Source of the DNA: Oscarella lobularis
Taxonomy: Eukaryota; Porifera; Homoscleromorpha; Homosclerophorida; Oscarellidae
Assembly: GCF_947507565.1 (NCBI RefSeq)
Contig: NC_089181.1
Span: forward strand, 924,536-988,535
Reading direction: 5' to 3'
DNA length: 64,000 bases
This document shows, piece by piece, positions 55,291-64,000 of this stretch. The stretch's first letter is position 1; each line of letters opens with the position of its first letter. The notes beneath the pieces were generated by a model that saw nothing but the letters and a program-made list of their open reading frames with translations, made no database searches and had not been told where the DNA came from. The position numbers and the translations under genes were made by a program.

Positions 55291-55639
55291 AGCTTTCTTA
55301 CTTTTTCCCTGCCCTTCTTGCACTTCTCTGAACGCCACTCGTTGCATTTGGGCCTGGCTTTTCGTCATCATCTCCTCCTCCAAAAGCCCCAGTAGCATAA
55401 GTTGGGCCTTGCAGTCGTTCTTGTCGTCCATGAGCTGCCTCTCCTTTCTTTTTCATAATCTTTCTTTTCTTCCGCCAGTACTCCGTACTTTTGAGCTCTT
55501 TGTGGTACAGTAGTCCCTGGCTTGAACGACCACCCCTATGTACGTTAAAAAATCGTCGTTCAAACGAGGTGTAGGCGTGGTAAAAACCCCGTACATGCAT
55601 TTATTCTCTTTATTTAGACAAAGTCCGTAGACAATTATT

Positions 55640-56700
55640 ACAAGAAAAATGAAGTAATCTTAGTCTGCTTAGCTTTAAGGCGCTTTGCGACGAGAATCCT
55701 GTCAACAACTGCTTGACTTTTGCATACTAGATCTAGAAAATAAGAGTTTCCCGGAGCAACCAAAAAATCGCGCAAATCACGAAGCGCCAAAGCTGCACAT
55801 TCCTCGCTAATGACATTCCTATTTTCTGCACCATTGTCGCTTGCTCCCTCATCGTCATCCTCTTCTTCTAGATCGCCGTCTTCTTCGCCCTGCTCTTCTT
55901 TCTAAGATCCGCAATAACGTTCACTTCCCAACAATCTTCAATCGTTTCGCATGTAGGAAGCTCGTTGTCGCATTCTCCGTATTCCTCCCATCTGATGTCA
56001 ATTCCAGGAAAGAGAGACCCCAATTCTTCATCAATGGATTCAGTTTCGTCATTTTCGCCATCATTGTCTGAAAGCGTCCCTGGAGTAACAGTGAAGCCAG
56101 ACTTCGAAAAGCAGATTTGAATTGTGACGTTGCTCACGGCATCCCAGGCACACTTGAGCCAAAATATGGCGTCAAGAACGTTTACAGCCTTGCATATTTC
56201 TGTTGCAGAAGCAGCATCGTCCAAGAGACTTATAACCCGACGGAGCAACTACTTTCGATACACCAATTTCACTGCCTGAATTATGCCCGCGTCGCATGGC
56301 TGCAACTTGAAAGAGGTGTTTGGGGGGAGAAAAACCAATTTGACGTTGGAACGATGAACATCAGGGTGCGCGCTGCAGTTGTCAAAATGGAACGACCTTG
56401 TTGTTGCATACTCAGATTCAGCTTATCTAGCCATTCTTCAAAGAGTTTGCTCGTCATGCACGCTCGCATATTGCTGCGGTAATCCACAGGAAGACTTGCT
56501 TTGCTGGCAAGTCCTTTAAAGCACCGCGGCTTTGCGCTTCAACCAATGACAAGAGACTTGAGTTTCTCCCAAGTCGCGGAACACGCAAGAACTGACACCC
56601 GCTCTTTTGCCTTTTTCCCGCCTTTCGCTTGTTCACCTTTCGCGGCGTGAACCAATGATCGAGTAAGCAGAGCTCGGAAGAAAAGTCCAGTTTCATTAGC
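55640..56700 (-). pseudogene. Tigger/jerky-like DDE_1 transposase, decayed
   Basis: The minus strand reads, across several frames, CLLDHWFTPRKVNKRKAGKR, SLVEAQSRGALKDLPAKQV, VDYRSNMRACMTSKLFEEWL, DKLNLSMQQQGRS, then in a shifted frame the DN-C-AHP and VFLPPNTS-KLQPCDAG region, an acidic linker and a C-terminal TKITSFF tail near 55645. This is the order of Tigger transposases. At least two frame changes are needed. A Tigger-like terminal sequence (CAGTAGTCCCTGGCTTGAAC) lies near 55508 on the 3' side. The N-terminal DNA-binding domains were not found upstream. Confidence 0.75.
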
Positions 56701-57179
56701 GTTGAAGATGATGCATAATTCGTATCCCTCGCATATAGATGCTTTGCACTGGGCGTGGTTTACCCTGGCTTGGGGACAACCGGGAATGCCTTCAAAGAAT
56801 GTATTCCGAACGGTTCACCTTTGTGCCCTCTAGGGGTTGCAGGAACCGGTCAAACAGGGATTTTACTGCTAGATTTTGCGGCTTGCCTTTTTATCGAGCG
56901 TCATCGACGAAGGATATCCGCGATTTGGGCGTGAAAAAAAAGGGAGTGGCTGAGAACGATGAGACATTCGGATATTAAAGGGGAAGTCTCATGGGTTCCA
57001 CTTCCTCCATCGCTTGAAAGATCTTATCAAAATAAAGCGTTCTGTACGGCGATTAGCCGCTTTTGTACCTTTTTGAGCGCGCAGCGAGTTGTCGAAGTAG
57101 AGGGTGTGTCAGGATGGGCCTCGCCCGTACTATGCAGTGACGTCAGTGGTTCTTAGTGCGCACGCTATTCTGCCGAATA

Positions 57180-57783
57180 ATGTCGTCAATTGAGCCTTAC
57201 AGCTTCGAACCGCGGCATGAAAGACCCGATCTTCAATACAGTGAGAATTTTCTTCCTTCTAGTTTGGATCAACGCAGCGTCAGTAGCGTAACCGACATTG
57301 ATACGGTCGATCGTATTTCGAGTAGGGCGTGGTGCACTTGCTACCGGTGCCACATTATGCCGTCTGAGCGAGAGTGCCGTTGTTGTCGAGAGGAAAACGC
57401 ACTTGACTGGAAGATGTATGGTCTGCAGTGCATTACAGATCATGACAACTTCGGCGTAGTCTGTCTCTACGTCGACGTTCTGAGAACAGCTGTTGTGAGC
57501 ATGAACGACGTCAGAAGAGGCGACATTACGGAGCCTTCGTCTAACAGGTATGCAGCGGTGTAGCACTAGCCAACCCTACTGACTCTGCTTACACTACTAA
57601 GGCTAACTGCGTATCGGCAGTTTACGTATTGGGTCCACGAACGACTTTGACGAGGAGTCCGAATTTGCCACCATCGTGTGTTGTAGTCGTTATAAGAAGG
57701 AAGTTTCCGGAAGAAAGCGGCCAATACGTCGGCTTTCAATGGGCTGGTGACAATATGGATTTAGACATAGATGAGGTTGAATA
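57180..57783 (+). pseudogene. P2X7 intracellular-domain-like (P2RX7_C) protein
   Basis: Exon 1 (57180-57547) carries WCTCYRCHIMPSERECRCCR, CITDHDNFGVVCLYVDVLRT, the Cys-rich zinc-binding pattern of the P2X7 cytoplasmic ballast domain, which in invertebrates often occurs without a channel. An intron of 54 bp (57548-57601) is followed by exon 2 with LTAYRQFTYWVHERL, then, one base out of frame, PPSCVVVVIRRKFPEESGQY and VGFQWAGDN, with a stop at 57783. No P2X transmembrane or ectodomain is nearby. The one-base frame change in exon 2 makes it a pseudogene unless it is a sequence error. Start chosen at the second Met, MSSIEPYSF. Confidence 0.72.
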
Positions 57784-57898
57784 AGACCTCTAGCGAGTCA
57801 GATTCGTTTGATAACATTCTGTGGCCTGTCTGACTGGAGATTCCTCAATAGGAATGAAAAATACATTCAGACGCTAAATCTACTTATTCGTTTCCTAA

Positions 57899-58339
57899 TT
57901 ATGTCGCTCTTTTCTTGACTTTTACAGGCGTAATTCTTGAAGCAATGGGTGCCGGCAAAGGTTCCACTTTGTAAGTATTCAATTTTGTTGCTTTCTTCTC
58001 TCGTAGGGCTATTATGTCAGATAACAGTTCTCGTCGATAGAGATAACTCTTGGGCTCATAAATTGGCTTGGCAACCCAACACTTTGTTGCTTTCGGAAAC
58101 ACGAATTCCTGCACCGTTACAAACGGAATGACCGGATCGATCCGCTCTCGAAGCTTTGTTCCTTGGACATCAGCGTCCATTCTTGCAGAGCGAATCCCGC
58201 GCGGGCCCCTCGGACAATCGAACCAGCCTACAACACTCTCGAACGTTCGACGAAGAGGCTCGCGAAGCGGCGCAACGATCGGAAGCGAAACGGCGGAACG
58301 TGAGGCGAACAAAGATCGGCAAAAGATGGCGCCGTTCAT
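57899..58339 (-). CDS. Putative mitochondrial protein, 146 aa, unidentified
   Basis: A single open frame from MNGAIFCRSLFASRS with an Arg/Ser-rich, acid-free N-terminus like a mitochondrial targeting peptide (residues 1-35), then a compact basic body (VTVQEFVFPKATKCWVAKPI; EPKSYLYRRELLSDIIALRE) and a Lys/Arg-rich tail ending KKRAT. Size, charge and targeting peptide suggest a small mitochondrial ribosomal or assembly protein. I cannot name the family. It is convergent with the P2X7-like gene, 115 bp away. Codon use looks coding and no transposon motif is present. Confidence 0.45.
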   Translation of the reverse strand: MNGAIFCRSLFASRSAVSLPIVAPLREPLRRTFESVVGWFDCPRGPRGIRSARMDADVQGTKLRERIDPVIPFVTVQEFVFPKATKCWVAKPIYEPKSYLYRRELLSDIIALREKKATKLNTYKVEPLPAPIASRITPVKVKKRAT

Positions 58340-58397
58340 ATTCGAGTTTTAGCGAGCGTTCGAAGCCTTAGTCTCTTTATAAGGCAATAGATTTTCG

Positions 58398-58560
58398 CCA
58401 GGAAGGACAGGAGTGGCGCTTAGGGAATTCTTTTCTTCAGTTGGTTCCCTGGACGATCGGATAAATGGTATTCGAACGCTAGTCCCGTGACCAACACTAT
58501 GCACGCAAGACTATTATCCACTACAACTGCTCCCGTCCCTTACTAGGGAGCGTGTCCTCA
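58398..58560 (-). repeat. LTR-like fragment related to gypsy no. 2
   Basis: Shares GACAGGAGTGGCGCTTAGGG, AATTCTTTTCTTC and CGTGACC...CTATGCACGCA with the LTR at 27183-27310, at moderate divergence. No primer-binding site lies beside it. Confidence 0.5.
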
Positions 58561-58969
58561 CCGACAACTGTTGCAAGAAAACTACACTCGTTTCAGAAAA
58601 TGGTCCGTAACCATGTATAACAAAGTATCTTACCGCTTCACTGTGTATCGCAAATTTTGTTGGACTTGTAAACCGAATCAAATCATTCTTTAGTAGCTCA
58701 GATATAGCTCGTCGTTGTTCTTCACGCTTCAGTGAACGTCCAAGTCGATTCACAATATACCACTCTGTCTCAGGCGTCTTGCTATCGGCCGCGAGATGAC
58801 CAAGAACGGTCAACAGAAACTTTTGAACTTCAGGTGACCTTGGACAGTCACAAACCTCGTGGACTTTCGTCTTCTCTTCACGCTTTCTTTGACAAAGTAG
58901 CCTTCTTCTTCTGTTCCCAAAAAGACGTTGGAAGGAACCCGCGGGATGAAGTTTCTCAATATCGCACAT
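58514..58969 (-). CDS. Unidentified 151-codon ORF
   Basis: The frame starts at MCDIEKLHPAG and contains KREEQRRAISELLKNDLIRF followed by TSPTKFAIHSEAVRYF, which could be a winged-helix fold (helix-helix-strand pattern). The last codons overlap the LTR-like fragment, so the true end may differ. It is probably part of a longer spliced gene whose other exons I cannot place. Confidence 0.25.
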   Translation of the reverse strand: MCDIEKLHPAGSFQRLFGNRRRRLLCQRKREEKTKVHEVCDCPRSPEVQKFLLTVLGHLAADSKTPETEWYIVNRLGRSLKREEQRRAISELLKNDLIRFTSPTKFAIHSEAVRYFVIHGYGPFSETSVVFLQQLSVRTRSLVRDGSSCSG

Positions 58970-59413
58970 ATGGCTACAGTTGATTTCAAGTTGGTTGTCG
59001 CATGCGATAAGTCCAGAAGTGGATGGCTTCTTCGTCAGTCTCGTATAGACTAGTGTAACCTCTATAGAGCGACCACCTGTCTAACGCGACCAGCGACCAC
59101 TTTCTTTTGGATCGTGAAGTTAGCAGCACATAATTAATGCTCGTAGGGAACATCTTCTACAAAATGGCTTTTTTAGACAATTCGCCGCTTAAACAGCACT
59201 TAGTCATCTAACAGCACAAATGTACATTGTTTTCAACGTCAAAGTGAGTAACGCCAATGTTCACGGATGCTCAAAAAAGCGGCACAAAAAAATCGCGAGA
59301 AAGATATGGAAACGGTCTATGGCCAATAAAACAAATTGTACTACTAAAGGAAATAGCTATACATTTTAGAAGTCTTAGTAGGACTGAACAAAGAAAAAGA
59401 CTGTTTTATAATT

Positions 59414-59900
59414 CGCCGTGGCTACAGTTACGCCACCGTAAACGGGCTCCTTTTGGCTACGGTTACGCCGGTCTAGCGCACTATGTAGCCTACCTAACTT
59501 AGAGAGCTTTACTAAGCTTTTTTCATGTACCTAACCCAACACTAACCCTAAACCTAACTGGTATCGGTGGCGGCCCCGCTCCGGGGGGTTAAGCCACAGT
59601 CGCGGGTGATCGTATATCGCTGTTTAGGTACAGAGAAAAAAAGAAAAAAAGAAAAAAAAAGAAAAAAAAAGAGAACCCTTCGGGATTCGAACGCCGACCC
59701 CCGTCACGTGCCCCGTGGTTCATGCATCCGGTCCTCCCAGCGCCCCCCCCCCCCCCCGCCCGTTGAGCTATCGCAGCATCCCTGGAAACGAGGCGTTATC
59801 GCAGGCTTTTATAATGCTAGACTGCAGCTATAGTGCGCTAGACTGGCGTAACCGTAGCAAAAAGGAGCCCGTTTACGGTGGCGTAACTGTAGCCACTCCG
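59414..59900. mobile_element. MITE with 70-bp TIRs and 9-bp TSD, carrying a SINE-like insert
   Basis: The outer ends CGCCGTGGCTACAGTTACGC and CGGAGTGGCTACAGTTACGC (reverse complement of the right end) extend into inverted repeats of about 70 bp that include AAACGGGCTCC. Flanks are TTTATAATT at 59405-59413 and 59901-59909, an exact 9-bp target duplication. The interior holds a tRNA-like sequence and a purine-rich tract, and no transposase. Confidence 0.82.
59671..59781 (-). ncRNA. tRNA-derived SINE-like sequence (RNA polymerase III boxes)
   Basis: Read on the minus strand: GGATGCTGCGATAGCTCAAC (A-box-like TAGCTCAACGGG), a poly-G run, and GCGTTCGAATCCC (B box, GTTCGAATCC). It is followed by T-rich tracts broken by single Cs, which would terminate Pol III transcription. 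The spacing is longer than in a normal tRNA and the cloverleaf is disrupted by the G run, so this is a tRNA-derived SINE head or tRNA pseudogene, not a working tRNA. Confidence 0.5.
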
Positions 59901-60074
59901 TTTATAATTAGCGTGGTGACAGCGTGCGTTAGTGCACAACTTTCCCTGTGAGCAGAGATAATTTAGGGAAAGGGATAGAAAGCTCTCCGTATTCACGTGA
60001 CTTTTTCATAAAGACAAGCGAAGGAAAGGTTGTTATGCTCGGTCCCGGAATATAATACTTTGGCTGTACAAACT

Positions 60075-60797
60075 GAGCAGGGTATTGACATACCAGACGT
60101 CCGTTTAGTAGTGTGCTATGGGCTGCCGGCTTCTGTTGAACTGCTCTTTCAGGTAAGAACATTTCCATTTACCCGTGGGCCGGAAGGACTTTCACAGGTT
60201 GATATTTATCAGATGTTTGGGAGAGCTGGACAGGACGGACAGTCTGCAACAGGCATTGTACTCTACAGGCCAGCTTCTGTCAAGGGAAAAAGAGTTGACA
60301 AGGTGACATCACTCCTAACAAGCAAGCAGTGCATTCGGAGAAGTTTCTGCCGTTTATTGGACTCACCGTATAATGAGGACACGCAGAAGGACTTTCAGTA
60401 CTGCCGATACTGCGAGTATGATCCTGCTGACCCATACAAGTTCTTCGTTTATGGGAAGAAGCGAGGGTTGTCTCGGAAACGCGCAAAGTCACCTGTACTG
60501 AGATGCGAAAAGAGATCAACCCCATGCAATTTGGCAGACAGGCTGGTGTCTTGGAGACAGCAAGAAGCTGAATCCAACGGACTGTCCTGCGTTGGGCACG
60601 AGCTTGTGATGAGCAACGCCCTCTTGTCGAAAGTCATCGACAACGTTAGCACAATTTGTTGTGAAGAAGATTTGGCTTCAATTGGAGTGAACAGTCGGTT
60701 TACTACATCTCTTTTCCAAGTAATGCACGCAATTGAGACAGAACGTGAACACGATGAACGTCAAGAGTTCCAGGAAATGACAAATAATCAATCGTAA
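60075..60797 (+). pseudogene. RecQ-type helicase, C-terminal exons
   Basis: Exon up to 60152 reads GIDIPDVRLVVCYGLPASVE after an acceptor GAGCAG. A 45-bp intron (60153-60197) follows, then VDIYQMFGRAGQDGQSATGI (motif VI, with Gln where Arg is usual in GRAGRDG) and a RecQ zinc-binding region (CIRRSFCRLLDS; CRYCEYDPAD), with a stop at 60797. RecQ helicases unwind DNA 3'-5'. Motifs I-IV are absent upstream, where the 59414 MITE lies, so this is a 3' fragment. The changed arginine finger also argues against activity. It converges on the DUF6589-like gene. Confidence 0.68.
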
Positions 60798-60849
60798 ATT
60801 CACATTAAACAAATGTCCTCGAAGTCCACATCTCGCCTTTCAGTTTCAA

Positions 60850-63437
60850 TTACTTCGGAACAAATTTCAGATTTTCTAAGCAGAAATCTCTCAGCCAGCC
60901 GTTTTCCATTTTGAGAATGCCTTCGCGACGCGGATCGAAAAACTTTCCTCCTTGGTAGAGCCGGTCACCCTTGTCAACAACGTCTCCTTCAAGCAGAATT
61001 TTCACCATAGACTGTATGTCAGTTTCAGATGATGGAGTGGTATGCGACGACGCCTTTCCTATTTGCAACATTTGCTCGCATTTATTTCCAGCTTGGAGCA
61101 GCTTCACTGCCACCTTAGACACAAGAGCAAGGTGTGCTTTCGTCACATTTGCTCCAAAATACCTCACTGCATTCTTTATGACCCTATAAATCGTCACTGA
61201 TATCTAATTCCTCTCACTCCGGTAATGGCTTACAAGTTGTAGTGTTCAATGAGTTGGTCAATCGGTTTGCCGTGTCCCGGTTTGCCTGCAAGTTGACTGT
61301 TCGAAAGTGGGTGTGAATGTATGATATTTTCGGTGACCAGTCAGCCTCTATATTCGCTAGGAGATTCGCCGCTTCGTTTGCATAGTTTACCTTGTGGGCG
61401 CCCAGAAAATGGAGAAGCCAATATCTCCAGAGAGAGATTATCTTAGGCCCATTTTCGTACTTTATGGCCAGCCTCAATTTCATATACAGGTAGCCCATAT
61501 GCAGCAATGTTCTGTGGAAGGCGTAGACTTCCTCGGTCTTCTCATCAGGGAATGTAGGATTTTTGATTGCAATTGTGCAATCAAAAATTTGTCGAGCTAA
61601 TCTACGAAGCCACGCCCTTTTATCCCCATCAGGGATTGCAATTGCGTCTGCAGTATTCTGAAGCCCCAAGAAACGACAAACGGACGCTGTCATGTGGGCT
61701 TTGAACACCTTGAAGGCCAAAAGTAATAAAGTAAGATTAACACAACTCCTTTACACACCTGCTGCATGAACTCATCGCATGGTTGGAATTTCTTGGCAGA
61801 CTTGTCAACAGAGAATCGTTGAAGACTTTGCATGAGGTGCTGGACAGATCCTTGACATGTGCTGTCTCGTCTGTAAGCACACCGATAGGCATTCCCATAG
61901 AAAATGAAAATCTCCTAAACGTATGCAACATATGTATGAGTCTTCTAGAACTCTATTTTTGACTAGTACCTAGAGCTTCCTTCGCCCATTGCAGTTTATT
62001 GAGATCGAGTGGCTCCGGCAACCGCAAACGCTGAGCAGAACGTATATTCTTGCACGTCAATTAGTCACCCACTATAGGCTGCAAAATAAGAAAGATTTCC
62101 CTACAGGTATTGGGAAGACATTTACAATTTTACCACAGGTTCAGCATCAGTTTTGGAAACGTCGACTGCAAACTGTTTCAGGACACGAATATTTCCATCT
62201 TTAGTGCCTTCATTTTCATCCAAAATTTCTAAGGGAGTGACGTCTGGCTTCGAAGGCGTCATATAAGGAAAAGATGCTGGGCAGAAGAACGATAGTTTCG
62301 CGAGACCCGGAAAGGTATCTGTCAGAAATCTCATGACAAAGAGAGTGCCTTCTTCAACAAATTCGTCGTTTTCTCTCCGTGACGGTAGGATGTCCCATTC
62401 CTGCACATCACTTCGTTTGGTACAGGAAACGTTTCAAAGATAATAATCAAATCAGGTATATGCTTCCTACTCGTCTATGATCGGGATATGTTGATGGCAG
62501 CTCCGCGTTTGGAAAATCGATCACGAAACGAGTTGTCATATCCCATCGCTCAAGATGTTTGTCTACAATAGCTAATTGAATACATAAATCATTGTGAATG
62601 GATTACCCGATCGTTCATGGGAAACACGCTTTGTTATGTTTAAGTTGTCGTATGTCCAAATTCTGAGCGTTGAAACGGGGGAAACGGTCAAGCACCGAGC
62701 AATTCTTTTTAGGCAGTCCCATGAATGTCATTGAATGATTATATGAGGTACAAACCCCCAATATATTCATTGCTCTTATAACCTGAAAAAATAGGATTAC
62801 CACTCAAACGATTATTATGACGTTTAGATGAACTTGTTTGCTGGTGCCGTGGCTAAGCATAAGCATCGAAACCTGAGTTGGGAAAGCTAGTGCTTTGCTT
62901 CTTCTTGATGTCTGCCTCATCAAAATAGCTACAATGTACCCTACACTCCGCTCCGCCTGTGACATTGTTTCGTCTAAGCTTCTTTTCCCCGATATCAATG
63001 AAAGAAGGACGGAAAAGAGATTTGGGGCAGAACACTTCAGGTTCTGCACATGACTTTGAAAAGAAAATTCTTCACGCTTTTCAGCATGATCGTTTTCGTT
63101 GCAATCGATAAGCAACTGATCGAGTTCAGACGAAAGAACTCGACTGACAGTATTCCAGTCTATCTCTGACGTCTGAGTGCTGACGTCCACTTTAATTAAA
63201 AAATCATGACACATCGGAAATAATTAGTAAAAAGTTCTCACCGTATTTCGGCTCTGATTTCGTCTTTTTCCGAATACCAGCGTAGACCCAGCCAGCAGCT
63301 CTTTTGACTCGTTCGATTTTGGGAAAGGCTGCTCGAGAGACCCGTCCCAACTCCACATGGCTCAAGGAATCGCTGAATTGCGATCGAACGTCGGAGTGGA
63401 CGTCGCTGACGAGCACAGAGTCGCGGTAATCCGACAC
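60850..63437 (-). pseudogene. DUF6589-like protein gene, multi-exon, with a stop in the GDQLT motif
   Basis: Exons from the 5' side: 63240-63437 (AAFPKIERVKRAAGWVYAGI), 62820-63190 (VSRVLSSELDQLLIDCN; SKALAFPTQVSMLMLSHGTS), 62633-62785 (AMNILGVCTSYNHSMTFMGL), about 62460-62570 (DKHLERWDMTTRFVIDFPNA), 62130-62400 (EWDILPSRRENDEFVEEGTL), 61975-62079 (VGD-stop-LTCKN; EPLDLNKLQWAKEALG), about 61757-61915, 61214-61720 (WRYWLLHFLGAHKVNYANEA) and 60850-61197 (KCEQMLQIGKASS; tail). The order and the GDQLT motif match the DUF6589 family, of unknown function and often associated with mobile DNA. The conserved Gln codon of GDQLT is TAA here, so this copy cannot make full-length protein without readthrough. 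Some exon limits are approximate. Confidence 0.65.
62047..62120 (-). repeat. Duplicated DUF6589 exon segment, copy with stop
   Basis: 74 bp matching 63458-63530. Read on the minus strand it contains the intron 3' end (TTATTTTGCAG) and exon start of the GDQLT-coding exon; the Gln codon is TAA. Confidence 0.8.
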
Positions 63438-63457
63438 CTCGTACTTCTGGACAAGCC

Positions 63458-63530
63458 TTCTTGCACGTCAATTGGTCACCCACTACAGACTGCAAATAAA
63501 AAAGATTTCCCTACAGGTATTGGGAAGACA
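63458..63530 (-). repeat. Duplicated DUF6589 exon segment, copy with intact GDQLT
   Basis: Same segment, about 1.4 kb upstream of the gene's own copy. It encodes VVGDQLTCKKA with CAA for Gln, again after a TTTATTTGCAG acceptor, and runs on into the 5' exon region of the gene. Confidence 0.8.
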
Positions 63531-64000
63531 ATGTGTACCATTCAATACCGAGTTCGATAGTACAGAACAGACCAGTCGCAGCAGTCTCTGAAACTCTTCT
63601 GGCTGCTCATCTTCACTACCTAGCGTGCGTGGTGTTGATTGTGTGCTGCGAGGTGAGCATACGCAGTATCATTAATTAAGACGCAAGAATTATATTAATG
63701 ATCCGACCAATCCCGCACTACACGTCGCTGAGAGGTGGCATGACTAGTATTTAATCGATCATATGACCAACCGCTCCCCCAAACGGGGGAGCACATGACC
63801 TATCACGCGGGTCTCAAGTACCAGGCCCTTTTCCCCTCTCGGAGTATTCGGGAGATCAGGGAAAAGGGCCTGGCCACGCGAGGCTAGCGAAACACCGGTG
63901 GAAGATGAATCAGTAATTGAAAAAGAGGAGCATAGCGATCATACATACAGCAAAAAAAATTATCGTTGACAATGACAATGGCACGGACAAAATTGATAAT
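63531..64000. other. No gene; degenerate TAGCCTCG hairpin near 63831-63887
   Basis: CCAGGCCCTTTTCCC and GGGAAAAGGGCCTGG form an inverted repeat, and the right tip ends GCGAGGCTA like the other TAGCCTCG elements. The left tip is decayed and no clear target duplication remains. The rest shows nothing I recognise. Confidence 0.55.

Noticed and set aside
59521-59560. Telomere-like AACCCTAA sequence
   Set aside because: Only one or two imperfect units inside a MITE; no array.
59671-59781. A functional tRNA gene
   Set aside because: A and B boxes are present, but a long poly-G run and wrong spacing prevent a cloverleaf. A SINE head or pseudogene is more likely.
61394-61600. Plus-strand ORFs across the 60.8-63.5 kb region
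   Set aside because: They are antisense to the DUF6589-like exons, which carry the recognisable motifs.
62047-62120. Plus-strand reading KDFPTGIGKT as a helicase Walker A motif
   Set aside because: It resembles a RecQ motif I, but the minus strand of the same repeat encodes the conserved GDQLT exon with a splice acceptor, which explains the conservation better.

Overview
The window is metazoan nuclear DNA. Genes are split by short GT-AG introns, several of only 45-70 bp. One conserved animal gene is present: a Munc13-family (UNC13D/BAIAP3-like) gene on the minus strand at about 1.39-6.73 kb. Most of the rest is transposable-element sequence of unusual diversity: pogo/Tigger, piggyBac-like and Mutator-like DNA elements, Ty3/gypsy LTR elements, DIRS-like elements, a Penelope-like element, non-LTR reverse transcriptases and foldback/hairpin elements. 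This mix, with compact introns, suggests an early-branching invertebrate such as a sponge or cnidarian. That is inference; nothing in the sequence fixes the species.

Layout. 0-1.1 kb: palindromes and a CAGA microsatellite. 1.1-6.7 kb: the Munc13-like gene, with an orphan duplicate of one C2 exon downstream of its stop. 7.3-14.6 kb: a TIR element, two inverted copies of a non-LTR RT 3' fragment, and between them a pogo transposase gene split by a Ty3/gypsy element (8728-11373) that contains a 200-N assembly gap. The same transposase gene carries a 204-bp tandem duplication and a hairpin element. 15.0-17.9 kb: a piggyBac-like 5' gene fragment with a large foldback element in its first intron. 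18-20.7 kb: a broken DIRS-like gag and RT. 20.8-27.4 kb: a second, decayed gypsy copy interrupted by Element A. 27.4-29.7 kb: decayed Element C and non-LTR fragments. 32.4-34.4 kb: a nearly complete pogo element. 34.6-40.3 kb: a Penelope-like RT ORF split by a foldback element, itself split by Element B, with a small hairpin beside it. 45-53 kb: a fragment of the same unknown family, a HIRAN-like truncated gene, an intact 945-aa gypsy pol with its 3' LTR, and a Mutator-like pseudogene. 53-57 kb: gypsy, DIRS and Tigger relics. 57-64 kb: a P2X7-C-domain gene, a putative mitochondrial protein, a TIR element holding a tRNA-like SINE, a RecQ helicase 3' fragment, and a convergent DUF6589-like gene.

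The most interesting system is the family of about 4-kb elements A (23152-27133) and B (35120-39255), with partial copies C (27374-28935) and D (45.2 kb). A and B have terminal inverted repeats of 27 and 38 bp and exact 9-bp target duplications. They share a multi-exon gene: an N-terminal Cys/His-rich domain, a coiled coil, a conserved Asp-Asp-Phe-His region, a C-terminal FHSLLR region and a RING-like finger. I cannot assign this protein to a named transposase superfamily.

Four further insertions of other elements also carry 9-bp duplications. For the foldback element, Element B and both hairpins, the unoccupied site can be read directly from an inverted or tandem copy inside the window, so the order of insertion is recoverable.
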